A DNA stretch of 64,000 nt. Origin: Cunninghamia lanceolata. Its lineage: Eukaryota; Streptophyta; Pinopsida; Cupressales; Cupressaceae. Each line of letters opens with the position of its first letter. The stretch's first letter is position 1. The position numbers and the translations under genes were made by a program. Below are positions 11,706 to 23,029 of this stretch, piece by piece. The stretch is taken from assembly GCA_027924645.1 (NCBI GenBank), contig BSBN01000445.1, positions 1,364,001 through 1,428,000 of the forward strand, read 5' to 3'. The notes under the pieces were generated by a model, which saw only the letters and a list, made by a program, of their open reading frames with translations, had not been told where the DNA came from and ran no database searches.

Positions 11706-14700
11706 TTATGGCATACCTTCATCAGGTTCTTCATCATCATCATGATGTACACTAGTATCATCACTTTCAAAATCTTCATCATCCTGATGAGCTTCTCCTT
11801 GTACATGGACCTGCATGGATGTCTGGATATTTTCATTTGACTGTACTATTTTCTCTATCTCCCCACCATCTTGAGTTTTTGCTTTGATGGTGGCGTGCCT
11901 ATGCATTTATATTTGCCTCAGAGATTCTCTAATTTACTTTTCCTGCTGCTGGATGTCTCATTATAATTCTCCATCTTGACCCTGATCTTCATGATCTTAT
12001 CCATAGTTTCTTCTGTCAAGTGATTTAAGGGATCATCAGCTACCTGTTGGAAGTTGTTATGTAGAGCTTTAATTGCAAACTCCTCATCTTGATTTTCTAT
12101 TTTGCCTTCTGCCTTTCCTTCTAGTACTTCTAAAATTTCAGCTTCATATGACATCATATCATGTAGTTTCATGCTGATATCTCTTAGTTTACTATTGCAT
12201 CTTTTAAGTACATCACATTCAAATCTGATGTCCTTGTACCATATGTCTATCAACAGTGCATTATTGTTATTTAGCACTTGATTGCTTATGAGAACTTGAG
12301 GGTCAATTCTCATTATTTCCTCCAAGATTGTCAAAATTTTCTCCAGCTGAAAAGATCTCTTCCCGATCTCCATCTGCAATTTATTAACTTTTCTCCTGGA
12401 GACACTTAAAGAATTCCATCTCTTTAAAGAGGCTTTTACCACTTCTTCTGCTTCATCAAATGTGGATAACATCCACTTTCTCATTATGGATGACTCATGC
12501 TTCATGAGATCCAGTTTATTTACTTCATCCTGAGAAATAGCAGTCAATGGGACTACATGATCACTTGATGTATCTTCAGGGTCAATTAACCCTTTTATGT
12601 AAGTATGCAACTGAGCAATGTGCTCTTTGTGTTGTTTATTTTTCTCTTTTTCTCTTTTCACCTTCTGGGTCAATGAATCAATTATGTCTTTACCTTCTTG
12701 GCATTCTTGATCTTCATTGGCAAATCCCAAATCTACTGTATTAATCTGGAATTCATCTAGAGTGATCTTGGCCTTTTCTTTATCTGCTGTAGGGATTGCC
12801 ACCTGGATTGTTCTTCTACCAGTTATAGGATCCCTTCTTATTGCAGAAGTTATTCTAGCTTTCCTCCTTGGCTTTATCAGGGTTTCTGTAAATAATGTGG
12901 ATACATCAAATTCCTATATCCCTATGCCTGACTCTGCTCCAATTTCTTTTTCGAGCCATCGAGGAATTGGATCCTTTGACTGTTGGTCTCCATCATTATC
13001 ATGATGATCACCCTGATCTTTGGAATCCACCATCATGTTTGATGGTGAGGGTGATCTTCTCTTCTCTTCCTCATGACGTTCCTCATGAAGGTGATCCTTA
13101 GGTATATCCTCCTCTTAAGGGACTTCCTTTTCTAGAGGGTGATCCTACTGTTCATCTACATGTTTATCATGATCTTGATCCTTTACTTCCTCCATGGGTA
13201 TCTCATCTACCTTAGTGATTTCCTCATCATGAGGCATGTTAGCTTCTGTGGATGTCCCTGTGTCTATCTTAGGTACACCAACCTAATCTATAACTGCGAT
13301 TTGCTCTGCAGCTGTAATAATTACTTCTTGTACCTTTAGGGGAGGATCATCTGATGTATCTGTTTCTTCTCCTCCCTTATCTTGGACTTCAATTATCTTG
13401 GGTCCAACAGGTACTTCCTTTTGTTTTTTCTCACCCATATCCAAAGTGTGGCTCTCTATCTCTGCCATCTTCACTTCCTCAACATTTTCTTCTCTATCCT
13501 GAATACCTCCTTGATTTTCAAGACTTGCATCCTATCTATAGGTGAGATCAATTACTGTAGGACTGGTTACCTGCTTAATCAATGTATCAAGCCCCATCTC
13601 TTGGGCTACCTTTTCTAGGCTCTTCTCTTTCCCTGATTCCACTTGCTTCATCTCCTCTAACACTATTTGTACTGATGGAGTTCCATGAGGAGTTATCCGA
13701 GTGCCAGCAACAAGGGTTTCCATTCTTTGTGAAGTTACATCTTTCACCACCTCATCATCAGATAGGTCGACTGTCTCATTTAATGAGATTAAACCACTTT
13801 GAAGTATTTCAGAGGTTCCTTTTACTTGTTCTTCTACTTGCTTAGTTTTAAACTTCACAATGGTGGGAAGTGGAATGTTATGTTGTAATTCCTTCTTAAA
13901 TACTTCTCCACCTGCTCCCCTCAACATTATGGGAGCTTGTTTTATTTCACCCCTCATAGAAGTCCTTGGTTTCTTAGGCGTAGTGGCTACCACGTGAGGT
14001 GCTTTTCTTTTCCTTGTGAAGGATATAGGGCCTCCCTCTTCTTCAGATTCTTCTTCTAAAGGGATATCCTTCTCTTTATTCTTATGTGAGGCTTGATCCT
14101 ATGTATATGCAATAGTAGGTTGTGCAGTTGGCCTCTGGATCTGCTTAGCCTTTTGTTTATCCCGAGGAGGCTGTGCTGATGATGCTGATATTTGTCCAGA
14201 TCCTAATGCATCTTCAGCAGGCACTATCACTCTTTCCACTATAACCCCTTTGGGTTTAGTATCAATTTTCTTTCCTCTTGGAGGTCTTTTGTTTTTCTCA
14301 GGAGGTGGTACCTTTTCTCCTTTAGTCTTTCTCTTCTTAATTAAGAAGTCATCATATTCATCTTCGGCAATTTACTGTCTTTTCTTCTTATTGTCCACTG
14401 TGATGACAACACCTTTTTTCTTCAATGCATTTATCTGCTCATCCACCCAAGCTTGGGTTAGCTGTAATATCTTGCCTGTGAATGGATCTAAGGAGATATC
14501 CTCCTGTATAGTGAGATCTAGCACAGAGATGGTATCATTATATATCTTTTTCTCTTCATAATCATCAGCCATTATCATTCCATCATCTTTCTTTAGTTGT
14601 GCTGGGATGGAGATGCAATCAAAGGTCTTGATTTGGTTAAGTGTAAGCCTTTGGTATCTTCTTCTTTTGGCTTTAGCTTCATCTTCACAATCTGCCTAGA

Positions 14701-15998
14701 AGTCCTCAAGATGTCTTCTATGGATAGGCTTCCCCATGATCTTCTGCATCCTCCCATATGGATCATATGATCTTTTGAATGGAAATGGCTAGTAATTCAT
14801 CATATATAGACCATCTATGGCCTTCTTGATATTCTCAAAGTCTGGGCACATATACCAGCCCATTGTAACTGGAAACAAAACTAGTGGAAGCTTGTTGTTT
14901 GCCTTATAAGCATTCAATATTGTAGATATTTGTCTCAGAAATTCCATTAAGACAATACCTTGGGAGCATGAGAGGCTCCCCCTCAAAACCTTCAATCCTG
15001 ATATAGGAGAAAGTGGCAAATTGGATAAACAAGGCTCCATGCCTGTAGATAACTTCCTGAGCCTCCATGCTCAGTCTCTTGGTTCTATCTTCTTCCATTG
15101 TTCTCACCAGGTGCATAGAGAATGCATCATTCACCAGCTTGTAATCCTAGAGGTAATTCACTCTTTGCAGTCGGGGATGATGATCCCACATGTCTGCATC
15201 ATTAGTTGTGCCTCCAATTTTTCCATCTATAATCAATGCATCAAATGTACTCTTGTAGGCACGTGAATAAACTATATATGAGGTCACATAGAAGGAACAA
15301 TCCGAACCTCCTAGGTTCATCAGCTGCTCATCCAGAGCATCACTTATCATCTTGGCCCACATTGGCTTGCTATCTATGTAGAGACACATCAGGATGACTG
15401 CATACATCCAATTTTTAAAACTTGCGGCATTAGGCTGGCCTGTCACTCTGCTTAGCAATGCTATTATGTACTGGTACTCATCATCAAAGTTGAATTTATA
15501 TAAGTGTACAGGAAGTTTAGCTGCTGCAGGATAAGGACTATTCTTTGCCCTCCATTGATACATTTTCTTCCTAGCAGACTTCTTGTTATTCTCATATTCT
15601 GCTTCCGACTTCCTCAAATCTATGTTGGCAACTTTCTTGCCCAGTGACAAATTGAAAGTGGTAGCAATACCCTTGATTGACAGATCATCATATATTCTGC
15701 CATGCTTCTCTACCCTCCTTGTCTGTGGGTTATAATTTCTCGCACACTCAATAACCAGCTTAGGGGTTTCCATGGAATATGGGAAACTAGCTGCATTCCA
15801 CATCCCAGATACAAAAACTGCATCCAGCAGGGTGCTATTATTCTTCTCATCACTCATTTTAACTAACCAGGCAGTAAGATCTGGATTCCCTTGGTGTGTG
15901 TCTGTAATGGCTCCGTATTTGAATTGAACACCCTCAGGATGAGCAAACATCAGTTTTAGTAATTCTGCCTCTGACTTAGCTAACCACTTGTCCACCAT
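11706..15998 (-). pseudogene. LTR-encoded long accessory ORF, copy 2 (diverged family)
   Basis: Best-preserved N terminus: the ATG at 15,998 (CCATGG) opens about 285 codons interrupted only after position 15,147. The whole ORF spans about 1,430 codons with frameshifts near 14,960 and 11,912 and a few stops. Domain order is identical to the other copies despite strong divergence. The N-terminal folded region includes RRVEKHGRIY and DLRKSEAEYENNKK. It is followed by NLS-like KKKRQ, KKRKTKGEK and PKKPRTS, SIM-like VDLSDDE (13,751-13,771) and VIDLT (13,541-13,555), a long coiled coil (about 12,700-12,000, rich in heptad-like Leu/Lys/Glu), and an acidic His/Asp tail (11,906-11,706). Preservation of frame and motifs between diverged families argues it was a selected protein, not chance ORFs. 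Function unknown. Confidence 0.82.
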
Positions 15999-16004
15999 GG
16001 ATGC

Positions 16005-16197
16005 CTGCAATTAACAAAACTAGTCTGTCTTACAATTTTATACCACATGCATGCATATACACTATATTTTATTAATCATCATGCATATTATAGTTTTCAT
16101 CATCTAGTTTATCTTGATATGCATAACCTCAAACCAGTAAACACAATGATACCTAGATATGCGAAAGATGACAACCAGAGGGCTTCAAATTACTTAC
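16005..16197 (-). other. Predicted leader intron of LTR ORF, copy 2
   Basis: The donor on the minus strand is CATCAG|GTAAGTAATT at 16,197, a near-consensus plant 5' splice site. The acceptor is TTGTTAATTGCAG|GCATCCATGG at 16,005. The 193-bp span lies at the same position as in copies 1 and 3, six bases before the ATG. Confidence 0.65.
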
Positions 16198-16379
16198 CTG
16201 ATGCGCTTATCCTCTTGATTATGCTAATGATTGTCTAAAAATGACCCTGATACTGATGACTTTCACTTGCTTCGTTCTGCTGTAAACTGTATGCGTCTAG
16301 ATGTTATTCGTCAGAGGGTTTAGAAGCCTAGTTCTTTGTTAAAACTGGTTTATCTCAAGGTAAATACAAAATGACTCGG

Positions 16380-17520
16380 TAAACTCATTTTAAACCTATG
16401 CATCGGGTCACTTAGGGCAAATTAAATGCAAATTAAATGCAACAGCTGATTTCCTTGTACGTAACTGCCAGATCCTGCCAGGTGTATGTATCGGTTTTGT
16501 AATTGGTGGGAATCACCTACCACATTTGCATTCATTTAATGTTATGGCGGCAAGGCGCAAGGTGATCTTCGCAGGATAGGGTGATATTCAAATATCAAGT
16601 GATATTCAGAATATGACCCCCTTGGTATAATATGATCATCTGTTTTAAGTGGAAAGACCCATGTCGAAACATTGGGTCGGGTTGAGAATATTAGGTGATG
16701 TTCAAAACATCAGGGGATGTTCGGAATGTCTGGTGATGTTTATAATATCCACCCCTTAGATTAAAATGACCTCCTGTTGAAATATCAGGGTGACGTCATC
16801 GAGATAATGACTTGGTTCAGCATTGTGGCTTTATGATGTCATCATCATGTTATGCAGGAAGGGTCATGTTTGGAAATATACCTCCTCGAGGTAAAAAGAA
16901 TGGTGACATCATCCCCAGGTTTATTTCTTCGATTATCAAGTTTGGATGACGTCAGTAGGCTATTGGTTCGGGGTGATATTTTGCGATAGGCTAATATTCA
17001 AATATTGGGGTGATATTTAAATGTCAGGTGATATTCAGGAATATGACCCTCGCAAAATATATGACATTGTTTGTCGGGTAGATATTGTTATCACATAAAG
17101 TTGACGTCCAGATGTTCAGAGCAAATGATTTTATTGGGTGATAATATTAGACCGGGGTGATCTTTTATAATATGATTGATGTTAAGAAATATGATCCTCC
17201 CCTCATAATATCAGGTTTGACCAGATCTTTGACTCATCATAACTTTTGTTCCCTAAGGAATATCTGGGTGATCCAAAAGGCAAACCTACATGGAATTTTA
17301 TGCTCTATCCAATCATGAGGTTATTGTCATGAAATATTAACTTTGAAAAAAAATTGACCTCATCATGATGACCTACCTGGTCCCCTTTATGCAAGATCCC
17401 TCTGCATTGAGTTACTTTTAGCAGACCGCCAGCAAGAAGAAAACACAAGCAAAGCCAAACAAAAGGTTGGGTCCTTGTTTTGTCAAGTCAAAATGGGGCG
17501 TGTTGTGTAACCACACAACA
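16380..17520 (-). promoter_or_regulatory. U3-like promoter region of solo LTR, TGACGTCA sites
   Basis: ORF-free first ~1.1 kb of the LTR in element direction. It has perfect TGACGTCA palindromes at 16,791-16,798 and 16,948-16,955 and several one-off versions (for example TGATGTCA near 16,831 and TTGACGTCC at 17,101). These match the core of plant bZIP/TGA-factor (C-box/as-1 type) sites. The region also repeats GGTGAT[AG]TT and ATATGACCC phrases. Which bases are U3 and R is not determinable from sequence alone. Confidence 0.55.
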
Positions 17521-17525
17521 TTTAC

Positions 17526-18566
17526 CTTTAAACTCATTCGTAGGGTAGATTAGGGTAAAACTAGGTTAAATCAATTAAAACCATTGATCTTCTACACAAA
17601 ATCCATGGATGTTGCTAGGTGTTTGAATTGTATTCGCAGTCGGTGGGAATCCACTTACTGCATTTATGTGCATTTAATGTTACGAAGCAAGAGGAGGGGG
17701 TGATCTTCAGAAGATCGGGTGATATTGGAATATATGACCCCCTCTGTGTAACATGACCTTCCGCCTTTGAGTGGCAAAATTAATGCCAATGAATCGGGTG
17801 ATGTGGTCAAATGTTGACCATGTGTATATCGGGTCATGATTTTAAGATTAGGGGATGTTTGAAATGTGACCCCCGTGAATAAAATGACCCCCTTTCAAAA
17901 GATTAGGATGACATCACCGTCATGTTATTGAAAAGGGTGATCGTTGGATACATACCTCCATGAGGTAAAAATAATGATGACGTCACCATCAGGGTGACTT
18001 CCTTCATTCATTGGGCTTAGATGACGTCATCCTCATATTGGCACTGGGGTGATATTTTGCAACAGGGTGATATTTGTAAGATCAAGTGATATTGAAAATA
18101 TGACCCCCACAAAATATATGAAGTTGTTTGACAGACAGATACAGTTATCACATAAAATTGACATCTGGATTTTGCAAACCAAATGATTATTGGGTGATAA
18201 ACCTATATCAAGGTGATCTTACATAATGTGACTGATGCTTGAAATATGACCCCCCCTTAGAATATCAAGTTTGACTGAAGCTTTGACTTGTCATAACTTT
18301 CTCCCCTTAAGGAATTTCAGGGTGATCTAAAAGGCAAACTTGCATGGAATTTTATGCACTTTCCAACTATGAGGTTAATGATATAAAATATTGACCTTGA
18401 CAAACTAACATCATCATAGTGACTTATCCACCCCTTACAAGGCTATCTGCATGACTTACTTTTACCAGACCACTGAAAAGTAGAAAAACAACACAAGCCA
18501 AAGCAACAAAAAAAGTTGGGTCCCTGTTTTGTCAAGTCAAAATGGGGCATGTTGTGTAACCACACA
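17526..18566 (-). promoter_or_regulatory. U3-like promoter region of middle LTR
   Basis: Counterpart of 32,640-33,689. Perfect TGACGTCA at 17,978-17,985 and 18,022-18,029; two further sites perfect in the right LTR are here mutated to TGACATCA and TAACATCA. Repeated GGTGATATT and ATATGACCCCC phrases are present. No ORF. Confidence 0.5.
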
Positions 18567-19420
18567 GAAACTTGCCACCAAAGAAAACAACTAAATTCCA
18601 ATGATTCAAGTGATGTGATCACATTCCAACATAGTATTCTAACTCTTTCTAAGTATAAGCACTTATAATCTTTCTAAATGATAAGGTTTTCATCATGGCA
18701 ACAATGCTAACAAAGGATCAAGTGTGTGCAAATGATTAATTATCCTCATCTTGAAAGCAAGTTAAAAACATAAGTAGCTGATATTAAGCTACATAGTTTG
18801 GGAGCATCCCTCATAGCCAACTAGGATAGAAACTTACTACTAGCAGGCATCCATAGCCCCAACAAGGTTATCTATACAATCCCCCTAAGTAGAGCCCCAC
18901 TACCAGCAGGCGTCTATAGCCCCGGTAGAGTTACTTAGATGGCCTAATTTTATTTTCTTTTGGATTTTAATGTTTATACTCTATTCATATGATGTCATCA
19001 TGTACACTTAGTGTGCAAGGTATGGTCACTTGCTAATTTAGGTTGGAGATTGTATTGGTAGCAAGGGAGTCCCTTTAGATTTTTCACTTAACACCTATAC
19101 TTGTGTATTCAACAAACCCAAGGCTGTTAGGTGAGTCATTGTGAAAGAGTCACTTTGGTCAAGAAAGGGCACCCTGATGAAAAGATATCATAGACCTGAT
19201 CACCAATACTTCTCAAAATGAGTCATAACCTATATATGAATTTGTTCTCATCACTTGAATCTTAACAATTTGGTTATTTTCTATGGGTGATGAGCTGCAT
19301 CATCTTGACTAACCAAAACATAACTCAACAAGTAAACAAACAAAAACAACAAAACCAAAACTGTACAAACAACTATACAAATATGCACACTATGATACAC
19401 ATGACTTACATGAAGCTGAC
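18567..19420 (-). other. Tat right unit: 3' non-coding internal region
   Basis: About 0.85 kb between the pol stop and the 3' LTR. It contains an imperfect 63-bp direct duplication (about 18,836-18,960, phrases GCAGGCATCCATAGCCCC and GCAGGCGTCTATAGCCCC). Short tandem repeats at this place are common in Tat elements. No convincing polypurine tract is visible next to the LTR edge. Confidence 0.6.
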
Positions 19421-20515
19421 TCAGGATTGGAAATAATGTTTAAGGAATTTTCCATTAACTGGTAATGGAACATCCTCCCCTGTCAAGGTTTTAAGCCTGC
19501 AGATGCTGTCTCCTAAAATTTTTAAAATTTGGAAGGGACCTATCCAGAGTCTATCAAACTTACCATGATCTCCCTTCCTTTCATGTGCTTTGTCCCACAT
19601 CAGGACTAAATCTGAGATTCTAAAGGCCTTGACCTTGGCTCTTGTGTCAAACCATCGTTTAACAATAGCCTAATGTTTAGAAAATTGATCTATTGCCTTA
19701 CTTATTTTTTCTTCTAGGTGCATCAATTGAAGCAACCTAATTTCTTGGTTATTAGCTATGCCTAGGTATTCTTGTGCAAACTACAGTGTAGGAATCTTTA
19801 AGTTAATAGGGAGGATGGGATCCACCCCATATACTAAGTGAAAAGGTGAATTTCCTAATGCAGCCTTCATCCTAGTTCTATCTACCCACAAGGCATATTT
19901 TAGTAGGGTGTTCCACTCCCTTGGGTTCTTTTCTATCAACTTTTTTATGATGTTCAATAAATTTTTATTTGTGGATTCTACTAATCCATTCCCTTGGGGA
20001 TAGTAATTTGAGGAAAATTTCAAGATGATCCCATAGTCAAAAGCCCAACTTGATAATCTTGTTGAAGCAAAGGTAGACCCATTATCACATACCCAAGCAT
20101 AGGGAACTCCATACCTGGTTACTATATTACTTTCAAAAAATCTGATGACATCCTCAGCATTACATGTCTTACTGTTGACAGCTTCAGTCCACCTGGTATA
20201 GTAATTAGTAATAGTCAAAACATACCTGTGGCCTAAAGATAATGGAGGATTAATAGGTCCTATGAAATCCATTCCCCATTGAGCAAATGGGTGCATCTCC
20301 ATCACTGGCTGGAAAGGTTGAGCAGCATATCTTTCTCTGTTTGCAGCAACCTGACACATATGACAACATTTGATGTGTTCAACAGTATCCTTAAAAATAG
20401 TGGGCCAATAATACCCTGCCCTGAGGATAGCATGAGTGGCGGCCAAGGATGATCCATGGGCAGTTCCAAACTTGTCATGTAACTTTGCTAACACCTTGTC
20501 TTCTTCTTGCCTTTC
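19421..20515 (-). pseudogene. Tat right unit: integrase
   Basis: DDE integrase at the end of pol. The N-terminal zinc-binding part (H…H…C-x2-C, ending CCHMC) is followed by the catalytic core with D in GMDFIGP, D in WVCDNGS and E in NGLVEST. The core is open in one frame at 19,781-20,494. The C-terminal part continues through TAG-interrupted sequence to a GPF-like module (LWIGPFQILKILGDSICRL) and the stop at 19,421. It would insert the cDNA, producing the 5-bp duplications seen here. No chromodomain follows, consistent with the Tat lineage. TAG stops (at expected Gln positions) inactivate it. Confidence 0.88.
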
Positions 20516-20527
20516 TAGGCATCTAAG

Positions 20528-21334
20528 CTATATCCCCTCATAGTTTTTCTTGAAAAGGACTCCTTTTATCATGTATTTCTGTGACTTTATCTTTAAGGCT
20601 CTCCTTTGTGAGACCTGCAATCTTGAAGGACATCTTCCCATAATTAGGATGTGTCTAATGTCTGAGTACCATTCTCCATCATCCTTTGCATTAATAACAT
20701 ACTGCTGGCTCATGATATCAGGATCAATCTCTGATATCATCTAGCTCAAGGCCTATCCCCTCACTAACTTCATGGGTGTAATGTCCATATCATATTCTTG
20801 GAAGACAGTGATCCATTTAGTTCTCTTCTCACCTAGTTCGCTTTGCATTAAGAGCATCTTTACTGTTGCATCAGGTACTACACCAATAACTTTACTTCTT
20901 AAGATATAATGCATGAACTTCTTAATTGCTTGAACCAGAGCAAGGGCTTATCTCTCAACATCCATGTATCAAAGTTTTGCATCTCTAAAAGGGTAGCTCA
21001 TGAAGGCTATAGGCTTTTCTTCTTTTTCTTCATTTATCTATGTCAACACTACTACAGATGTATGCTCTGAAGCAAAGGAGTAAATGTAAAAGTCCTTGGT
21101 ATAATCTGGACTGATCAGAACTGGAGCATCAGATATGGCTTTTTTAATATCTTCAAAAGTTTCTTTAGCTTCCGGTGTCCACTCAATTTTAGTGTCCTTC
21201 TTGAGCATGGCATTTAAGAGTTTGACTATCTTTGCAAAGCCAGTGATAAATTTTCTAACAAAATTAATCTTACCAAAGTAAGATTTGAGCTCCTTTTTGC
21301 TTCCAAGAAGCTGTATCTTCATGATGGATTCCAC
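20528..21334 (-). pseudogene. Tat right unit: Ty3-type RNase H, degenerate, and connection
   Basis: Region immediately after RT. The tether motif is recognisable (IEWTPEAKETFEDIKKA), then the RNase H start VLISPDYTKDFYIY. The first catalytic Asp, normally in a 'T-D-A-S' context, is replaced (YSFASE). Loss of catalytic residues in this domain is typical of Tat-lineage elements, which carry a second, archaeal-type RNase H. Later parts read KLxYMDVERxALALVQ with stops. The segment 20,740-20,528 is the link to integrase. Confidence 0.75.
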
Positions 21335-22425
21335 CCTATCAGGGTCAATGATGATCCCATTTTCTGTTACCAGGTGGCCTAATAACTTCCCTGTGGTTAC
21401 CCCAAATATGCACTTCTTAGGGTTTAGGGATATCCCATATTATTCACCTTTCTGAGGTCTTCTACATGATTTCCTCTATCTTTAGAGAAAACTGTTAAGT
21501 CATCCATGTATATGACTACATTTACCAATCAAGCCTCTGAAGGCTATGTCCATTGTTCACTGAAACGTGGCCCCATCATTTATTAACCCAAAAGGCATAT
21601 GCCTGTAGGTGAATATTCCCCACTTTGTGGTGAATGCAGTTTTCAATTTGTCTATTTTATCCACCATGACCTGGTTGTAACTAGAGAAACCATCCAGAAA
21701 TGACATCATCTTGGCACCATTCACAATTTGCAAGACCTCATCTAGAGAGGGCAAAGGATAGTTATCCTTTTTAGAAGCTCTATTTAAGTTTCTAAAGTCC
21801 ACGCACCATCTGATGTTGCCATTCTTCTTCCTTACGGGGACCGGTTTGCAACCCATGTGGAATGTCTCACAGGAAATATGATCCTGGCATTGAGTAGTTT
21901 CTTAACTTCCTCAAAAATGATAGGCTCCAGTAAAGAATTGACGGGTCTTTGTTTTTGCCTAAAAGGCTTGATGTCTAGCTTCAAAGGTATTGTATGAGTG
22001 ATGACTGATGTGTCGTAAGTTTTGAGCTCATCATATGTCCAGGCAATAACATGGATATAATCCTTGAGAGCTTGGGTTATTCCTTCCAATTCTTCTTCTG
22101 TACAAACTTTCTCGATCAGGATGTTTCTTTTTTCATCATCTTGTCTAATGTTAACTTGTGAGTATTGTCCTCCATCTACTTTTGGAAGATCCTTCTGTTT
22201 TAGCATGTTGTCTAGATCAAATGCCCTTTCCAGTTCTATCATTCCCTTAGGAATCTTATTACTAGGCAACTCTAAGATTTCTTCTTCTTCCCAGACATGG
22301 TCCTCCACATTCCTCTCATCTATGATCTGTGCATCAAAGACATCCCTGTTGGAAATGAAGTCTAATATATGTTGATCATCATCAAAAACTTGAAGGTTAG
22401 TTACATTATCTAGAACATAAGGCAC
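21335..22425 (-). pseudogene. Tat right unit: reverse transcriptase
   Basis: The RT domain begins in an acidic linker (22,425-21,900) with the approach motif TIPLKLDIKPFRQKQRP. Core motifs in 21,856-21,557: VPVRKKNGNIRWCVDFRNLN, YPLPSLDEV, MPFGLINDGATFQ (family form FGLKNAGATFQ). The catalytic box YMDD is intact at 21,499-21,510 but lies in another frame, because a small indel just before it breaks the ORF. It also contains TAG stops. It would synthesise cDNA from the genomic RNA using the tRNA primer at 26,836-26,853. Confidence 0.88.
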
Positions 22426-22491
22426 TGATACTAATTCAACTGAAAATCTCTTTAGACCAGATATGGATAGAGGTTCTAAAGTGTTGGTAGC

Positions 22492-22971
22492 CTAGGCTAA
22501 GGCATCTACCCTATGATTTTGTTCTTTGGGTACATGGGTGATATTGAATGCATCAAAATCTTCTATCAAGTCACATACTCTATGTCTGTAATTGGATAGT
22601 TTCTTGTAATTGCAAGAGTATATACCTCGTACCTGTCTCACAACTAATTCTAAGTCTCCATAGATATGCAGAATCTTCACTTTCTTTCTAAGTGCAAATA
22701 ATATCCCAAGAATTAGAGCTTCATACTCTATCACATTGTTGGTGCATGGGAATTGCAATCTATATACTACTAATTAGGATTTTCCAAATGGATCATTGAG
22801 ATCTATCCCTACTCTAGCCCCTTGTTTTGACTTGGATCCATCAAATCTAAGGATCCATGGCTTATCTTCAGCTAAAGGCTTATCTGAGTCTTCTCTTTTC
22901 TTTTTTGCTCTGGTGGTTGCACCGTTTGATATCCATTTCAACTTTGGTATTTCAGCCTTCTCAGACTTCAC
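22492..22971 (-). pseudogene. Tat right unit: archaeal-type RNase H
   Basis: About 150 codons. Catalytic-type residues are visible in order: D in RFDGSKSKQGARVGI, E in NNVIEYEALILGI, D in YGDLELVVRQVRG, and a final D in NHRVDALA, preceded by THVPKEQN. This is the archaeal-type (aRNH) pattern known as the second RNase H of Tat-lineage Ty3 elements. One TAG stop (in FGKSxLVV) splits it. It lies between protease and RT. In the Tat elements I know best, aRNH follows the Ty3-type RNase H, so the position is notable. It would degrade the RNA strand of RNA-DNA hybrids. Confidence 0.82.
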
Positions 22972-23029
22972 CCTTTCTGCCTTATGTGAAGTTGATATTT
23001 CTCTTTTCTTTTACCGTCAGGAGGTAAAT

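Larger units (their letters stand above)
10697..17525 (-). mobile_element. Nested solo LTR of a related Tat family
   Basis: A 6,819-bp solo LTR (10,702-17,520) with TGTTG…CAACA ends, inserted in the promoter/leader junction of the middle LTR. Target-site duplications are CTTAC (10,697-10,701) and TTTAC (17,521-17,525), one mismatch. The uninterrupted right LTR reads straight through this point (…GGAAACTTACCTTTAAAC near 32,635-32,655), which gives the empty site. It is clearly diverged from the other LTRs but has the same architecture: promoter-like region with TGACGTCA, intron, long ORF, tail. No internal region is present, so it is the usual product of LTR-LTR recombination after insertion. 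Confidence 0.92.
4921..18566 (-). repeat. Middle 6.8-kb Tat LTR, split by nested solo LTR
   Basis: The LTR shared by both tandem units. Its two parts (4,921-10,701 and 17,521-18,566) together equal about 6.82 kb and align end to end with the right LTR at 26,859-33,689. The right edge is slightly damaged: CACACAGAAAC instead of CACACAACA, with no clear polypurine tract beside it. In element direction it holds the promoter-like part (18,566-17,521), a leader with an intron, the long ORF (10,308-5,939) and a ~1-kb ORF-free tail (5,938-4,921). The tail has no recognisable gene; it probably contains R/U5 and polyadenylation signals. Confidence 0.88.
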
